Shown here: one piece after another, positions 1 to 11,492 of the stretch
Layout: each line of letters begins with the position of its first letter
Numbering within the stretch: the stretch's first letter is position 1
Assembly: GCA_964017235.1 (NCBI GenBank)
Contig: OZ024935.1
Coordinates: forward strand, 89,929,052-89,993,051
From: Sabellastarte sp. h YS-2021
Lineage: Eukaryota; Annelida; Polychaeta; Sabellida; Sabellidae
Direction: 5' to 3'
DNA length: 64,000 nt
Made by a program: the position numbers and the translations under genes
Notes under the pieces: generated by a model
Told to the model about the DNA's origin: nothing
Databases searched by the model: none
What the model saw: the letters and a program-made list of their open reading frames with translations, nothing else

Positions 1-19
1 AATTACATCCAGTATAGCA
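1..19. repeat. Right end of a 180-bp segment, cut by the window edge
   Basis: These bases match the last 19 bp of the 180-bp segment and end in TATAGCA directly before U1. The segment therefore continues to the left of the window. Confidence 0.9.
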
Positions 20-542
20 GTGACTACTGGTGTGGTATATAGGCCCCAGGAGGCCTGTAATTCGCCTTCTGGGGGGTGCCTTAAGATTTGCTCATATTTT
101 GACCAATAAGGCAGAAGTGAGGCTGTAAACCATATTTTTTGGCGAGAGTGGGCACCACTAAAAGAGAAATAAGTAGTGTATTCATTAAGAAATACATACC
201 AAGCTCAAAATACATGTATTGGGAGTGCATGTAGCGAGGGTACCATCAACAAGAAAATCAGCTCAAAACACCCCTTAAATGGGTTGGATCTGGTTCAGAT
301 TTTCACAGGAAACTCAGTTTCCACCATAGAATTAAATTGCATTTGTCTGACAAACTCGAGGGCCATATTTGGAATTTCAGTTTTTCGGGGTGTGGACCTG
401 GTCTGCCCCCCCTCATGAGGGGTAATTTCAGGTATATCATATTGTTGTCAATCTGGAGCACTTATGGAATTTCAGACATGTTTTGATAAGAAATGAGGAC
501 ATTTTAGGCACATTTGGAGCAGTGACTACTGGTGTGGTATAT

Positions 543-558
543 AGGCCCCAGGAGGCCT
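543..558. repeat. Short inverted repeat near the monomer start (example in U2)
   Basis: AGGCC and GGCCT face each other across six bases. It is conserved in all monomers, but arms this short may arise by chance. Confidence 0.5.
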
Positions 559-809
559 GTAATTCGCCTTCTGGGGGGTGCCTTAAGATTTGCTCATATT
601 TTGACCAATAAGGCAGAAGTGAGGCTGTAAACCATATTTTTTGGCGAGAGTGGGCACCACTAAAAGAGAAATAAGTAGTGTATTCATTAAGAAATACATA
701 CCAAGCTCAAAATACATGTATTGGGAGTGCATGTAGCGAGGGTACCATCAACAAGAAAATCAGCTCAAAACACCCCTTAAATGGGTTGGATCTGGTTCAG
801 ATTTTCACA

Positions 810-824
810 GGAAACTCAGTTTCC
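810..824. repeat. Short hairpin-forming inverted repeat, once per monomer (example in U2)
   Basis: GGAAAC, a three-base TCA loop, then GTTTCC: arms of six bases with perfect complementarity. No T run follows directly, so it is not a plausible intrinsic terminator. Confidence 0.75.
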
Positions 825-874
825 ACCATAGAATTAAATTGCATTTGTCTGACAAACTCGAGGGCCATATTTGG

Positions 875-977
875 AATTTCAGTTTTTCGGGGTGTGGACC
901 TGGTCTGCCCCCCCTCATGAGGGGTAATTTCAGGTATATCATATTGTGGTCAATCTGGAGCACTTATGGAATTTCAG
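875..977. repeat. Three copies of AATTTCAG within the monomer (example in U2)
   Basis: The octamer occurs at 875-882, 926-933 and 970-977, spaced 51 and 44 bases. Two copies share a GG before it. It may be the trace of an older ~45-50 bp subrepeat. Confidence 0.5.
911..924. repeat. 14-bp perfect palindrome, once per monomer (example in U2)
   Basis: CCCCTCATGAGGGG equals its own reverse complement. It is present in every complete monomer except those with 392G (three) or 400A (eight), in which one arm is changed. U22's extra C adjoins it. A protein-binding or structural role is possible but nothing in the sequence proves it. Confidence 0.85.
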
Positions 978-1023
978 ACATGTTTTGATCAGAAATGAGG
1001 ACATTTTAGGCACATTTGGAGCA

Positions 1024-1203
1024 TTACATGTCTGAACACAAATTATTTAACCCGAATATTGCTGTTAAAATGGTGTAAAATACATGTAAATCAGCCCAAA
1101 TGAGTAGTAAATGTTGGTCTATAATTCTGAAATTTGGCAAGAAAATAGTCTGTAACCCACTAAATCTGACTGCATAGGTTTTAGAATTACATCCAGTATA
1201 GCA
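1024..1203. repeat. Optional 180-bp segment, first complete copy
   Basis: Sequence absent from short junctions and present here between TTTGGAGCA and GTGACTACTGG. It starts TTACATGTCTG and ends CCAGTATAGCA. GCA occurs at 1021-1023 and again at 1201-1203, so the border can be placed on either side of the trinucleotide. No terminal inverted repeat, poly(A) tail or open frame of note is seen, so it does not look like an autonomous transposon. Its 26 other complete copies end at the right edges of the blocks listed below and look identical by eye. It is either an insertion that spread with the array or, more simply, part of an original ~682-bp monomer lost from the short ones by deletion between the GCA repeats. 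Confidence 0.92.
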
Positions 1204-1214
1204 GTGACTACTGG
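1193..1214. repeat. Inverted repeat spanning the 180-bp segment/monomer border
   Basis: CCAGTA (1193-1198) and TACTGG (1209-1214) are inverted copies separated by ten bases. The left arm lies in the 180-bp segment and the right arm in the monomer, so the structure exists only at long junctions; short junctions keep only the right arm. The GCA at the border lies in the loop. Confidence 0.75.
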
Positions 1215-2888
1215 TGTGGTATATAGGCCCCAGGAGGCCTGTAATTCGCCTTCTGGGGGGTGCCTTAAGATTTGCTCATATTTTGACCAATAAGGCAGAA
1301 GTGAGGCTGTAAACCATATTTTTGGCGAGAGTGGGCACCACTAAAAGAGAAATAAGTAGTGTATTCATTAAGAAATACATACCAAGCTCAAAATACATGT
1401 ATTGGGAGTGCATGTAGCGAGGGTACCATCAACAAGAAAATCAGCTCAAAACACCCCTTAAATGGGTTGGATCTGGTTCAGATTTTCACAGGAAACTCAG
1501 TTTCCACCATAGAATTAAATTGCATTTGTCTGACAAACTCGAGGGCCATATTTGGAATTTCAGTTTTTCGGGGTGTGGACCTGGTCTGCCCCCGCTCATG
1601 AGGGGTAATTTCAGGTATATCATATTGTGGTCAATCTGGAGCACTTATGGAATTTCAGACATGTTTTGATCAGAAATGAGGACATTTTAGGCACATTTGG
1701 AGCAGTGACTACTGGTGTGGTATATAGGCCCCAGGAGGCCTGTAATTCGCCTTCTGGGGGGTGCCTTAAGATTTGCTCATATTTTGACCAATAAGGCAGA
1801 AGTGAGGCTGTAAACCATATTTTTTGGCGAGAGTGGGCACCACTAAAAGAGAAATAAGTAGTGTATTCATTAAGAAATACATACCAAGCTCAAAATACAT
1901 GTATTGGGAGTGCATGTAGCGAGGGTACCATCAACAAGAAAATCAGCTCAAAACACCCCTTAAATGGGTTGGATCTGGTTCAGATTTTCACAGGAAACTC
2001 AGTTTCCACCATAGAATTAAATTGCATTTGTCTGACAAACTCGAGGGCCATATTTGGAATTTCAGTTTTTCGGGGTGTGGACCTGGTCTGCCCCCCCTCA
2101 TGAGGGGTAATTTCAGGTATATCATATTGTTGTCAATCTGGAGCACTTATGGAATTTCAGACATGTTTTGATAAGAAATGAGGACATTTTAGGCACATTT
2201 GGAGCAGTGACTACTGGTGTGGTATATAGGCCCCAGGAGGCCTGTAATTCGCCTTCTGGGGGGTGCCTTAAGATTTGCTCATATTTTGACCAATAAGGCA
2301 GAAGTGAGGCTGTAAACCATATTTTTTGGCGAGAGTGGGCACCACTAAAAGAGAAATAAGTAGTGTATTCATTAAGAAATACATACCAAGCTCAAAATAC
2401 ATGTATTGGGAGTGCATGTAGCGAGGGTACCATCAACAAGAAAATCAGCTCAAAACACCCCTTAAATGGGTTGGATCTGGTTCAGATTTTCACAGGAAAC
2501 TCAGTTTCCACCATAGAATTAAATTGCATTTGTCTGACAAACTCGAGGGCCATATTTGGAATTTCAGTTTTTCGGGGTGTGGACCTGGTCTGCCCCCCCT
2601 CATGAAGGGTAATTTCAGGTATATCATATTGTGGTCAATCTGGAGCACTTATGGAATTTCAGACATGTTTTGATCAGAAATGAGGACATTTTAGGCACAT
2701 TTGGAGCATTACATGTCTGAACACAAATTATTTAACCCGAATATTGCTGTTAAAATGGTGTAAAATACATGTAAATCAGCCCAAATGAGTAGTAAATGTT
2801 GGTCTATAATTCTGAAATTTGGCAAGAAAATAGTCTGTAACCCACTAAATCTGACTGCATAGGTTTTAGAATTACATCCAGTATAGCA
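1204..2888. repeat. Block 1: three-monomer unit, 1,685 bp (U3-U5)
   Basis: U3 is T5, GC with 392G (base 1594); U4 is TA; U5 is GC with 400A. The 180-bp segment is at 2709-2888. The marker pattern is the same as in blocks 3 and 7. Confidence 0.9.
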
Positions 2889-4071
2889 GTGACTACTGGT
2901 GTGGTATATAGGCCCCAGGAGGCCTGTAATTCGCCTTCTGGGGGGTGCCTTAAGATTTGCTCATATTTTGACCAATAAGGCAGAAGTGAGGCTGTAAACC
3001 ATATTTTTGGCGAGAGTGGGCACCACTAAAAGAGAAATAAGTAGTGTATTCATTAAGAAATACATACCAAGCTCAAAATACATGTATTGGGAGTGCATGT
3101 AGCGAGGGTACCATCAACAAGAAAATCAGCTCAAAACACCCCTTAAATGGGTTGGATCTGGTTCAGATTTTCACAGGAAACTCAGTTTCCACCATAGAAT
3201 TAAATTGCATTTGTCTGACAAACTCGAGGGCCATATTTGGAATTTCAGTTTTTCGGGGTGTGGACCTGGTCTGCCCCCCCTCATGAGGGGTAATTTCAGG
3301 TATATCATATTGTTGTCAATCTGGAGCACTTATGGAATTTCAGACATGTTTTGATAAGAAATGAGGACATTTTAGGCACATTTGGAGCAGTGACTACTGG
3401 TGTGGTATATAGGCCCCAGGAGGCCTGTAATTCGCCTTCTGGGGGGTGCCTTAAGATTTGCTCATATTTTGACCAATAAGGCAGAAGTGAGGCTGTAAAC
3501 CATATTTTTTGGCGAGAGTGGGCACCACTAAAAGAGAAATAAGTAGTGTATTCATTAAGAAATACATACCAAGCTCAAAATACATGTATTGGGAGTGCAT
3601 GTAGCGAGGGTACCATCAACAAGAAAATCAGCTCAAAACACCCCTTAAATGGGTTGGATCTGGTTCAGATTTTCACAGGAAACTCAGTTTCCACCATAGA
3701 ATTAAATTGCATTTGTCTGACAAACTCGAGGGCCATATTTGGAATTTCAGTTTTTCGGGGTGTGGACCTGGTCTGCCCCCCCTCATGAGGGGTAATTTCA
3801 GGTATATCATATTGTGGTCAATCTGGAGCACTTATGGAATTTCAGACATGTTTTGATCAGAAATGAGGACATTTTAGGCACATTTGGAGCATTACATGTC
3901 TGAACACAAATTATTTAACCCGAATATTGCTGTTAAAATGGTGTAAAATACATGTAAATCAGCCCAAATGAGTAGTAAATGTTGGTCTATAATTCTGAAA
4001 TTTGGCAAGAAAATAGTCTGTAACCCACTAAATCTGACTGCATAGGTTTTAGAATTACATCCAGTATAGCA
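2889..4071. repeat. Block 2: two-monomer unit, 1,183 bp (U6-U7)
   Basis: U6 is T5, TA; U7 is GC; the 180-bp segment is at 3892-4071. It matches block 6, and is the first block of the 10-monomer higher-order repeat. Confidence 0.9.
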
Positions 4072-5756
4072 GTGACTACTGGTGTGGTATATAGGCCCCA
4101 GGAGGCCTGTAATTCGCCTTCTGGGGGGTGCCTTAAGATTTGCTCATATTTTGACCAATAAGGCAGAAGTGAGGCTGTAAACCATATTTTTGGCGAGAGT
4201 GGGCACCACTAAAAGAGAAATAAGTAGTGTATTCATTAAGAAATACATACCAAGCTCAAAATACATGTATTGGGAGTGCATGTAGCGAGGGTACCATCAA
4301 CAAGAAAATCAGCTCAAAACACCCCTTAAATGGGTTGGATCTGGTTCAGATTTTCACAGGAAACTCAGTTTCCACCATAGAATTAAATTGCATTTGTCTG
4401 ACAAACTCGAGGGCCATATTTGGAATTTCAGTTTTTCGGGGTGTGGACCTGGTCTGCCCCCGCTCATGAGGGGTAATTTCAGGTATATCATATTGTGGTC
4501 AATCTGGAGCACTTATGGAATTTCAGACATGTTTTGATCAGAAATGAGGACATTTTAGGCACATTTGGAGCAGTGACTACTGGTGTGGTATATAGGCCCC
4601 AGGAGGCCTGTAATTCGCCTTCTGGGGGGTGCCTTAAGATTTGCTCATATTTTGACCAATAAGGCAGAAGTGAGGCTGTAAACCATATTTTTTGGCGAGA
4701 GTGGGCACCACTAAAAGAGAAATAAGTAGTGTATTCATTAAGAAATACATACCAAGCTCAAAATACATGTATTGGGAGTGCATGTAGCGAGGGTACCATC
4801 AACAAGAAAATCAGCTCAAAACACCCCTTAAATGGGTTGGATCTGGTTCAGATTTTCACAGGAAACTCAGTTTCCACCATAGAATTAAATTGCATTTGTC
4901 TGACAAACTCGAGGGCCATATTTGGAATTTCAGTTTTTCGGGGTGTGGACCTGGTCTGCCCCCCCTCATGAGGGGTAATTTCAGGTATATCATATTGTTG
5001 TCAATCTGGAGCACTTATGGAATTTCAGACATGTTTTGATAAGAAATGAGGACATTTTAGGCACATTTGGAGCAGTGACTACTGGTGTGGTATATAGGCC
5101 CCAGGAGGCCTGTAATTCGCCTTCTGGGGGGTGCCTTAAGATTTGCTCATATTTTGACCAATAAGGCAGAAGTGAGGCTGTAAACCATATTTTTTGGCGA
5201 GAGTGGGCACCACTAAAAGAGAAATAAGTAGTGTATTCATTAAGAAATACATACCAAGCTCAAAATACATGTATTGGGAGTGCATGTAGCGAGGGTACCA
5301 TCAACAAGAAAATCAGCTCAAAACACCCCTTAAATGGGTTGGATCTGGTTCAGATTTTCACAGGAAACTCAGTTTCCACCATAGAATTAAATTGCATTTG
5401 TCTGACAAACTCGAGGGCCATATTTGGAATTTCAGTTTTTCGGGGTGTGGACCTGGTCTGCCCCCCCTCATGAAGGGTAATTTCAGGTATATCATATTGT
5501 GGTCAATCTGGAGCACTTATGGAATTTCAGACATGTTTTGATCAGAAATGAGGACATTTTAGGCACATTTGGAGCATTACATGTCTGAACACAAATTATT
5601 TAACCCGAATATTGCTGTTAAAATGGTGTAAAATACATGTAAATCAGCCCAAATGAGTAGTAAATGTTGGTCTATAATTCTGAAATTTGGCAAGAAAATA
5701 GTCTGTAACCCACTAAATCTGACTGCATAGGTTTTAGAATTACATCCAGTATAGCA
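4072..5756. repeat. Block 3: three-monomer unit, 1,685 bp (U8-U10)
   Basis: U8 is T5, GC with 392G (4462); U9 is TA; U10 is GC with 400A; the 180-bp segment is at 5577-5756. Confidence 0.9.
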
Positions 5757-7441
5757 GTGACTACTGGTGTGGTATATAGGCCCCAGGAGGCCTGTAATTC
5801 GCCTTCTGGGGGGTGCCTTAAGATTTGCTCATATTTTGACCAATAAGGCAGAAGTGAGGCTGTAAACCATATTTTTGGCGAGAGTGGGCACCACTAAAAG
5901 AGAAATAAGTAGTGTATTCATTAAGAAATACATACCAAGCTCAAAATACATGTATTGGGAGTGCATGTAGCGAGGGTACCATCAACAAGAAAATCAGCTC
6001 AAAACACCCCTTAAATGGGTTGGATCTGGTTCAGATTTTCACAGGAAACTCAGTTTCCACCATAGAATTAAATTGCATTTGTCTGACAAACTCGAGGGCT
6101 ATATTTGGAATTTCAGTTTTTCGGGGTGTGGACCTGGTCTGCCCCCCCTCATGAGGGGTAATTTCAGGTATATCATATTGTGGTCAATCTGGAGCACTTA
6201 TGGAATTTCAGACATGTTTTGATCAGAAATGAGGACATTTTAGGCACATTTGGAGCAGTGACTACTGGTGTGGTATATAGGCCCCAGGAGGCCTGTAATT
6301 CGCCTTCTGGGGGGTGCCTTAAGATTTGCTCATATTTTGACCAATAAGGCAGAAGTGAGGCTGTAAACCATATTTTTTGGCGAGAGTGGGCACCACTAAA
6401 AGAGAAATAAGTAGTGTATTCATTAAGAAATACATACCAAGCTCAAAATACATGTATTGGGAGTGCATGTAGCGAGGGTACCATCAACAAGAAAATCAGC
6501 TCAAAACACCCCTTAAATGGGTTGGATCTGGTTCAGATTTTCACAGGAAACTCAGTTTCCACCATAGAATTAAATTGCATTTGTCTGACAAACTCGAGGG
6601 CCATATTTGGAATTTCAGTTTTTCGGGGTGTGGACCTGGTCTGCCCCCCCTCATGAGGGGTAATTTCAGGTATATCATATTGTTGTCAATCTGGAGCACT
6701 TATGGAATTTCAGACATGTTTTGATAAGAAATGAGGACATTTTAGGCACATTTGGAGCAGTGACTACTGGTGTGGTATATAGGCCCCAGGAGGCCTGTAA
6801 TTCGCCTTCTGGGGGGTGCCTTAAGATTTGCTCATATTTTGACCAATAAGGCAGAAGTGAGGCTGTAAACCATATTTTTTGGCGAGAGTGGGCACCACTA
6901 AAAGAGAAATAAGTAGTGTATTCATTAAGAAATACATACCAAGCTCAAAATACATGTATTGGGAGTGCATGTAGCGAGGGTACCATCAACAAGAAAATCA
7001 GCTCAAAACACCCCTTAAATGGGTTGGATCTGGTTCAGATTTTCACAGGAAACTCAGTTTCCACCATAGAATTAAATTGCATTTGTCTGACAAACTCGAG
7101 GGCCATATTTGGAATTTCAGTTTTTCGGGGTGTGGACCTGGTCTGCCCCCCCTCATGAGGGGTAATTTCAGGTATATCATATTGTTGTCAATCTGGAGCA
7201 CTTATGGAATTTCAGACATGTTTTGATCAGAAATGAGGACATTTTAGGCACATTTGGAGCATTACATGTCTGAACACAAATTATTTAACCCGAATATTGC
7301 TGTTAAAATGGTGTAAAATACATGTAAATCAGCCCAAATGAGTAGTAAATGTTGGTCTATAATTCTGAAATTTGGCAAGAAAATAGTCTGTAACCCACTA
7401 AATCTGACTGCATAGGTTTTAGAATTACATCCAGTATAGCA
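5757..7441. repeat. Block 4: three-monomer unit, 1,685 bp (U11-U13)
   Basis: U11 is T5, GC with 345T (6100); U12 is TA; U13 is TC. U13 is the only monomer directly before a 180-bp segment (7262-7441) that is not GC. Confidence 0.9.
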
Positions 7442-8624
7442 GTGACTACTGGTGTGGTATATAGGCCCCAGGAGGCCTGTAATTCGCCTTCTGGGGGGTG
7501 CCTTAAGATTTGCTCATATTTTGACCAATAAGGCAGAAGTGAGGCTGTAAACCATATTTTTGGCGAGAGTGGCCACCACTAAAAGAGAAATAAGTAGTGT
7601 ATTCATTAAGAAATACATACCAAGCTCAAAATACATGTATTGGGAGTGCATGTAGCGAGGGTACCATCAACAAGAAAATCAGCTCAAAACACCCCTTAAA
7701 TGGGTTGGATCTGGTTCAGATTTTCACAGGAAACTCAGTTTCCACCATAGAATTAAATTGCATTTGTCTGACAAACTCGAGGGCCATATTTGGAATTTCA
7801 GTTTTTCGGGGTGTGGACCTGGTCTGCCCCCCCTCATGAGGGGTAATTTCAGGTATATCATATTGTGGTCAATCTGGAGCACTTATGGAATTTCAGACAT
7901 GTTTTGATCAGAAATGAGGACATTTTAGGCACATTTGGAGCAGTGACTACTGGTGTGGTATATAGGCCCCAGGAGGCCTGTAATTCGCCTTCTGGGGGGT
8001 GCCTTAAGATTTGCTCATATTTTGACCAATAAGGCAGAAGTGAGGCTGTAAACCATATTTTTTGGCGAGAGTGGGCACCACTAAAAGAGAAATAAGTAGT
8101 GTATTCATTAAGAAATACATACCAAGCTCAAAATACATGTATTGGGAGTGCATGTAGCGAGGGTACCATCAACAAGAAAATCAGCTCAAAACACCCCTTA
8201 AATGGGTTGGATCTGGTTCAGATTTTCACAGGAAACTCAGTTTCCACCATAGAATTAAATTGCATTTGTCTGACAAACTCGAGGGCCATATTTGGAATTT
8301 CAGTTTTTCGGGGTGTGGACCTGGTCTGCCCCCCCTCATGAAGGGTAATTTCAGGTATATCATATTGTGGTCAATCTGGAGCACTTATGGAATTTCAGAC
8401 ATGTTTTGATCAGAAATGAGGACATTTTAGGCACATTTGGAGCATTACATGTCTGAACACAAATTATTTAACCCGAATATTGCTGTTAAAATGGTGTAAA
8501 ATACATGTAAATCAGCCCAAATGAGTAGTAAATGTTGGTCTATAATTCTGAAATTTGGCAAGAAAATAGTCTGTAACCCACTAAATCTGACTGCATAGGT
8601 TTTAGAATTACATCCAGTATAGCA
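7442..8624. repeat. Block 5: two-monomer unit, 1,183 bp (U14-U15)
   Basis: U14 is T5, GC with 133C (7573); U15 is GC with 400A; the 180-bp segment is at 8445-8624. Same pattern as blocks 9 and 10. Confidence 0.9.
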
Positions 8625-9807
8625 GTGACTACTGGTGTGGTATATAGGCCCCAGGAGGCCTGTAATTCGCCTTCTGGGGGGTGCCTTAAGATTTGCTCAT
8701 ATTTTGACCAATAAGGCAGAAGTGAGGCTGTAAACCATATTTTTGGCGAGAGTGGGCACCACTAAAAGAGAAATAAGTAGTGTATTCATTAAGAAATACA
8801 TACCAAGCTCAAAATACATGTATTGGGAGTGCATGTAGCGAGGGTACCATCAACAAGAAAATCAGCTCAAAACACCCCTTAAATGGGTTGGATCTGGTTC
8901 AGATTTTCACAGGAAACTCAGTTTCCACCATAGAATTAAATTGCATTTGTCTGACAAACTCGAGGGCCATATTTGGAATTTCAGTTTTTCGGGGTGTGGA
9001 CCTGGTCTGCCCCCCCTCATGAGGGGTAATTTCAGGTATATCATATTGTTGTCAATCTGGAGCACTTATGGAATTTCAGACATGTTTTGATAAGAAATGA
9101 GGACATTTTAGGCACATTTGGAGCAGTGACTACTGGTGTGGTATATAGGCCCCAGGAGGCCTGTAATTCGCCTTCTGGGGGGTGCCTTAAGATTTGCTCA
9201 TATTTTGACCAATAAGGCAGAAGTGAGGCTGTAAACCATATTTTTTGGCGAGAGTGGGCACCACTAAAAGAGAAATAAGTAGTGTATTCATTAAGAAATA
9301 CATACCAAGCTCAAAATACATGTATTGGGAGTGCATGTAGCGAGGGTACCATCAACAAGAAAATCAGCTCAAAACACCCCTTAAATGGGTTGGATCTGGT
9401 TCAGATTTTCACAGGAAACTCAGTTTCCACCATAGAATTAAATTGCATTTGTCTGACAAACTCGAGGGCCATATTTGGAATTTCAGTTTTTCGGGGTGTG
9501 GACCTGGTCTGCCCCCCCTCATGAGGGGTAATTTCAGGTATATCATATTGTGGTCAATCTGGAGCACTTATGGAATTTCAGACATGTTTTGATCAGAAAT
9601 GAGGACATTTTAGGCACATTTGGAGCATTACATGTCTGAACACAAATTATTTAACCCGAATATTGCTGTTAAAATGGTGTAAAATACATGTAAATCAGCC
9701 CAAATGAGTAGTAAATGTTGGTCTATAATTCTGAAATTTGGCAAGAAAATAGTCTGTAACCCACTAAATCTGACTGCATAGGTTTTAGAATTACATCCAG
9801 TATAGCA
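8625..9807. repeat. Block 6: two-monomer unit, 1,183 bp (U16-U17)
   Basis: U16 is T5, TA; U17 is GC; the 180-bp segment is at 9628-9807. It is the counterpart of block 2, 5,736 bp downstream. Confidence 0.9.
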
Positions 9808-11492
9808 GTGACTACTGGTGTGGTATATAGGCCCCAGGAGGCCTGTAATTCGCCTTCTGGGGGGTGCCTTAAGATTTGCTCATATTTTGACCAATAAGGC
9901 AGAAGTGAGGCTGTAAACCATATTTTTGGCGAGAGTGGGCACCACTAAAAGAGAAATAAGTAGTGTATTCATTAAGAAATACATACCAAGCTCAAAATAC
10001 ATGTATTGGGAGTGCATGTAGCGAGGGTACCATCAACAAGAAAATCAGCTCAAAACACCCCTTAAATGGGTTGGATCTGGTTCAGATTTTCACAGGAAAC
10101 TCAGTTTCCACCATAGAATTAAATTGCATTTGTCTGACAAACTCGAGGGCCATATTTGGAATTTCAGTTTTTCGGGGTGTGGACCTGGTCTGCCCCCGCT
10201 CATGAGGGGTAATTTCAGGTATATCATATTGTGGTCAATCTGGAGCACTTATGGAATTTCAGACATGTTTTGATCAGAAATGAGGACATTTTAGGCACAT
10301 TTGGAGCAGTGACTACTGGTGTGGTATATAGGCCCCAGGAGGCCTGTAATTCGCCTTCTGGGGGGTGCCTTAAGATTTGCTCATATTTTGACCAATAAGG
10401 CAGAAGTGAGGCTGTAAACCATATTTTTTGGCGAGAGTGGGCACCACTAAAAGAGAAATAAGTAGTGTATTCATTAAGAAATACATACCAAGCTCAAAAT
10501 ACATGTATTGGGAGTGCATGTAGCGAGGGTACCATCAACAAGAAAATCAGCTCAAAACACCCCTTAAATGGGTTGGATCTGGTTCAGATTTTCACAGGAA
10601 ACTCAGTTTCCACCATAGAATTAAATTGCATTTGTCTGACAAACTCGAGGGCCATATTTGGAATTTCAGTTTTTCGGGGTGTGGACCTGGTCTGCCCCCC
10701 CTCATGAGGGGTAATTTCAGGTATATCATATTGTTGTCAATCTGGAGCACTTATGGAATTTCAGACATGTTTTGATAAGAAATGAGGACATTTTAGGCAC
10801 ATTTGGAGCAGTGACTACTGGTGTGGTATATAGGCCCCAGGAGGCCTGTAATTCGCCTTCTGGGGGGTGCCTTAAGATTTGCTCATATTTTGACCAATAA
10901 GGCAGAAGTGAGGCTGTAAACCATATTTTTTGGCGAGAGTGGGCACCACTAAAAGAGAAATAAGTAGTGTATTCATTAAGAAATACATACCAAGCTCAAA
11001 ATACATGTATTGGGAGTGCATGTAGCGAGGGTACCATCAACAAGAAAATCAGCTCAAAACACCCCTTAAATGGGTTGGATCTGGTTCAGATTTTCACAGG
11101 AAACTCAGTTTCCACCATAGAATTAAATTGCATTTGTCTGACAAACTCGAGGGCCATATTTGGAATTTCAGTTTTTCGGGGTGTGGACCTGGTCTGCCCC
11201 CCCTCATGAAGGGTAATTTCAGGTATATCATATTGTGGTCAATCTGGAGCACTTATGGAATTTCAGACATGTTTTGATCAGAAATGAGGACATTTTAGGC
11301 ACATTTGGAGCATTACATGTCTGAACACAAATTATTTAACCCGAATATTGCTGTTAAAATGGTGTAAAATACATGTAAATCAGCCCAAATGAGTAGTAAA
11401 TGTTGGTCTATAATTCTGAAATTTGGCAAGAAAATAGTCTGTAACCCACTAAATCTGACTGCATAGGTTTTAGAATTACATCCAGTATAGCA
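9808..11492. repeat. Block 7: three-monomer unit, 1,685 bp (U18-U20)
   Basis: U18 is T5, GC with 392G (10198); U19 is TA; U20 is GC with 400A; the 180-bp segment is at 11313-11492. Counterpart of block 3. Confidence 0.9.

Larger units (their letters stand above)
522..1023. repeat. Reference 502-bp monomer (U2, T6, GC haplotype)
   Basis: Chosen as the type monomer because it has the commonest state at every diagnostic site. It begins at GTGACTACTGG and ends at TTTGGAGCA. Landmarks: a 5-bp-arm inverted repeat at 543-558, T6 run at 637-642, KpnI site near 741, a hairpin at 810-824, XhoI site near 857, a C7 run at 908-914, a 14-bp perfect palindrome at 911-924, and AATTTCAG at 875, 926 and 970. 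The diagnostic sites are 654 (G), 866 (C), 892 (G), 913 (C), 921 (G), 948 (G) and 990 (C). An 80-codon open frame from GTG to TGA is present but contains no ATG. No CENP-B box or tRNA/SINE-like promoter pair was found. Confidence 0.93.
20..1203. repeat. Block 0: U1-U2 plus 180-bp segment
   Basis: U1 (20-521) is TA and U2 is GC; the 180-bp segment is at 1024-1203. U1 is the only monomer following a 180-bp segment that has T6 (145-150) and not T5. Confidence 0.9.

Noticed and set aside
150..302. Possible RNA polymerase III promoter (A-box-like at 150-161, B-box-like at 292-302, T5 run near 385)
   Set aside because: The A-box-like site fits a loose consensus, but the B-box-like site has several mismatches and lies about 130 bp away, farther than in tRNAs and tRNA-derived SINEs. 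No tRNA fold or SINE tail is seen.
176..418. 80-codon open frame repeated in every monomer (also 103 codons at 12150-12461)
   Set aside because: It begins at GTG and contains no ATG, has no recognisable domain, is repeated with the satellite, and ends at the TGA in the palindrome. The longer version exists only because U22 has an extra C. It is a by-product of repeat homogeneity, not a gene.
810..824. Hairpin as a bacterial-type terminator
   Set aside because: The stem is six base pairs, no T run follows directly, and the context is a gene-free eukaryotic-type satellite.
522..1023. CENP-B box in the monomer
   Set aside because: No site fits the conserved core of the 17-bp box on either strand by eye. 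A centromeric role would not require it, but it cannot be used as support.
1024..1203. 180-bp segment as a MITE or other transposon
   Set aside because: There are no terminal inverted repeats, no poly(A) tail, and all copies sit at one homologous site in the monomer, so spread by array duplication explains them without transposition. An original insertion event remains possible.
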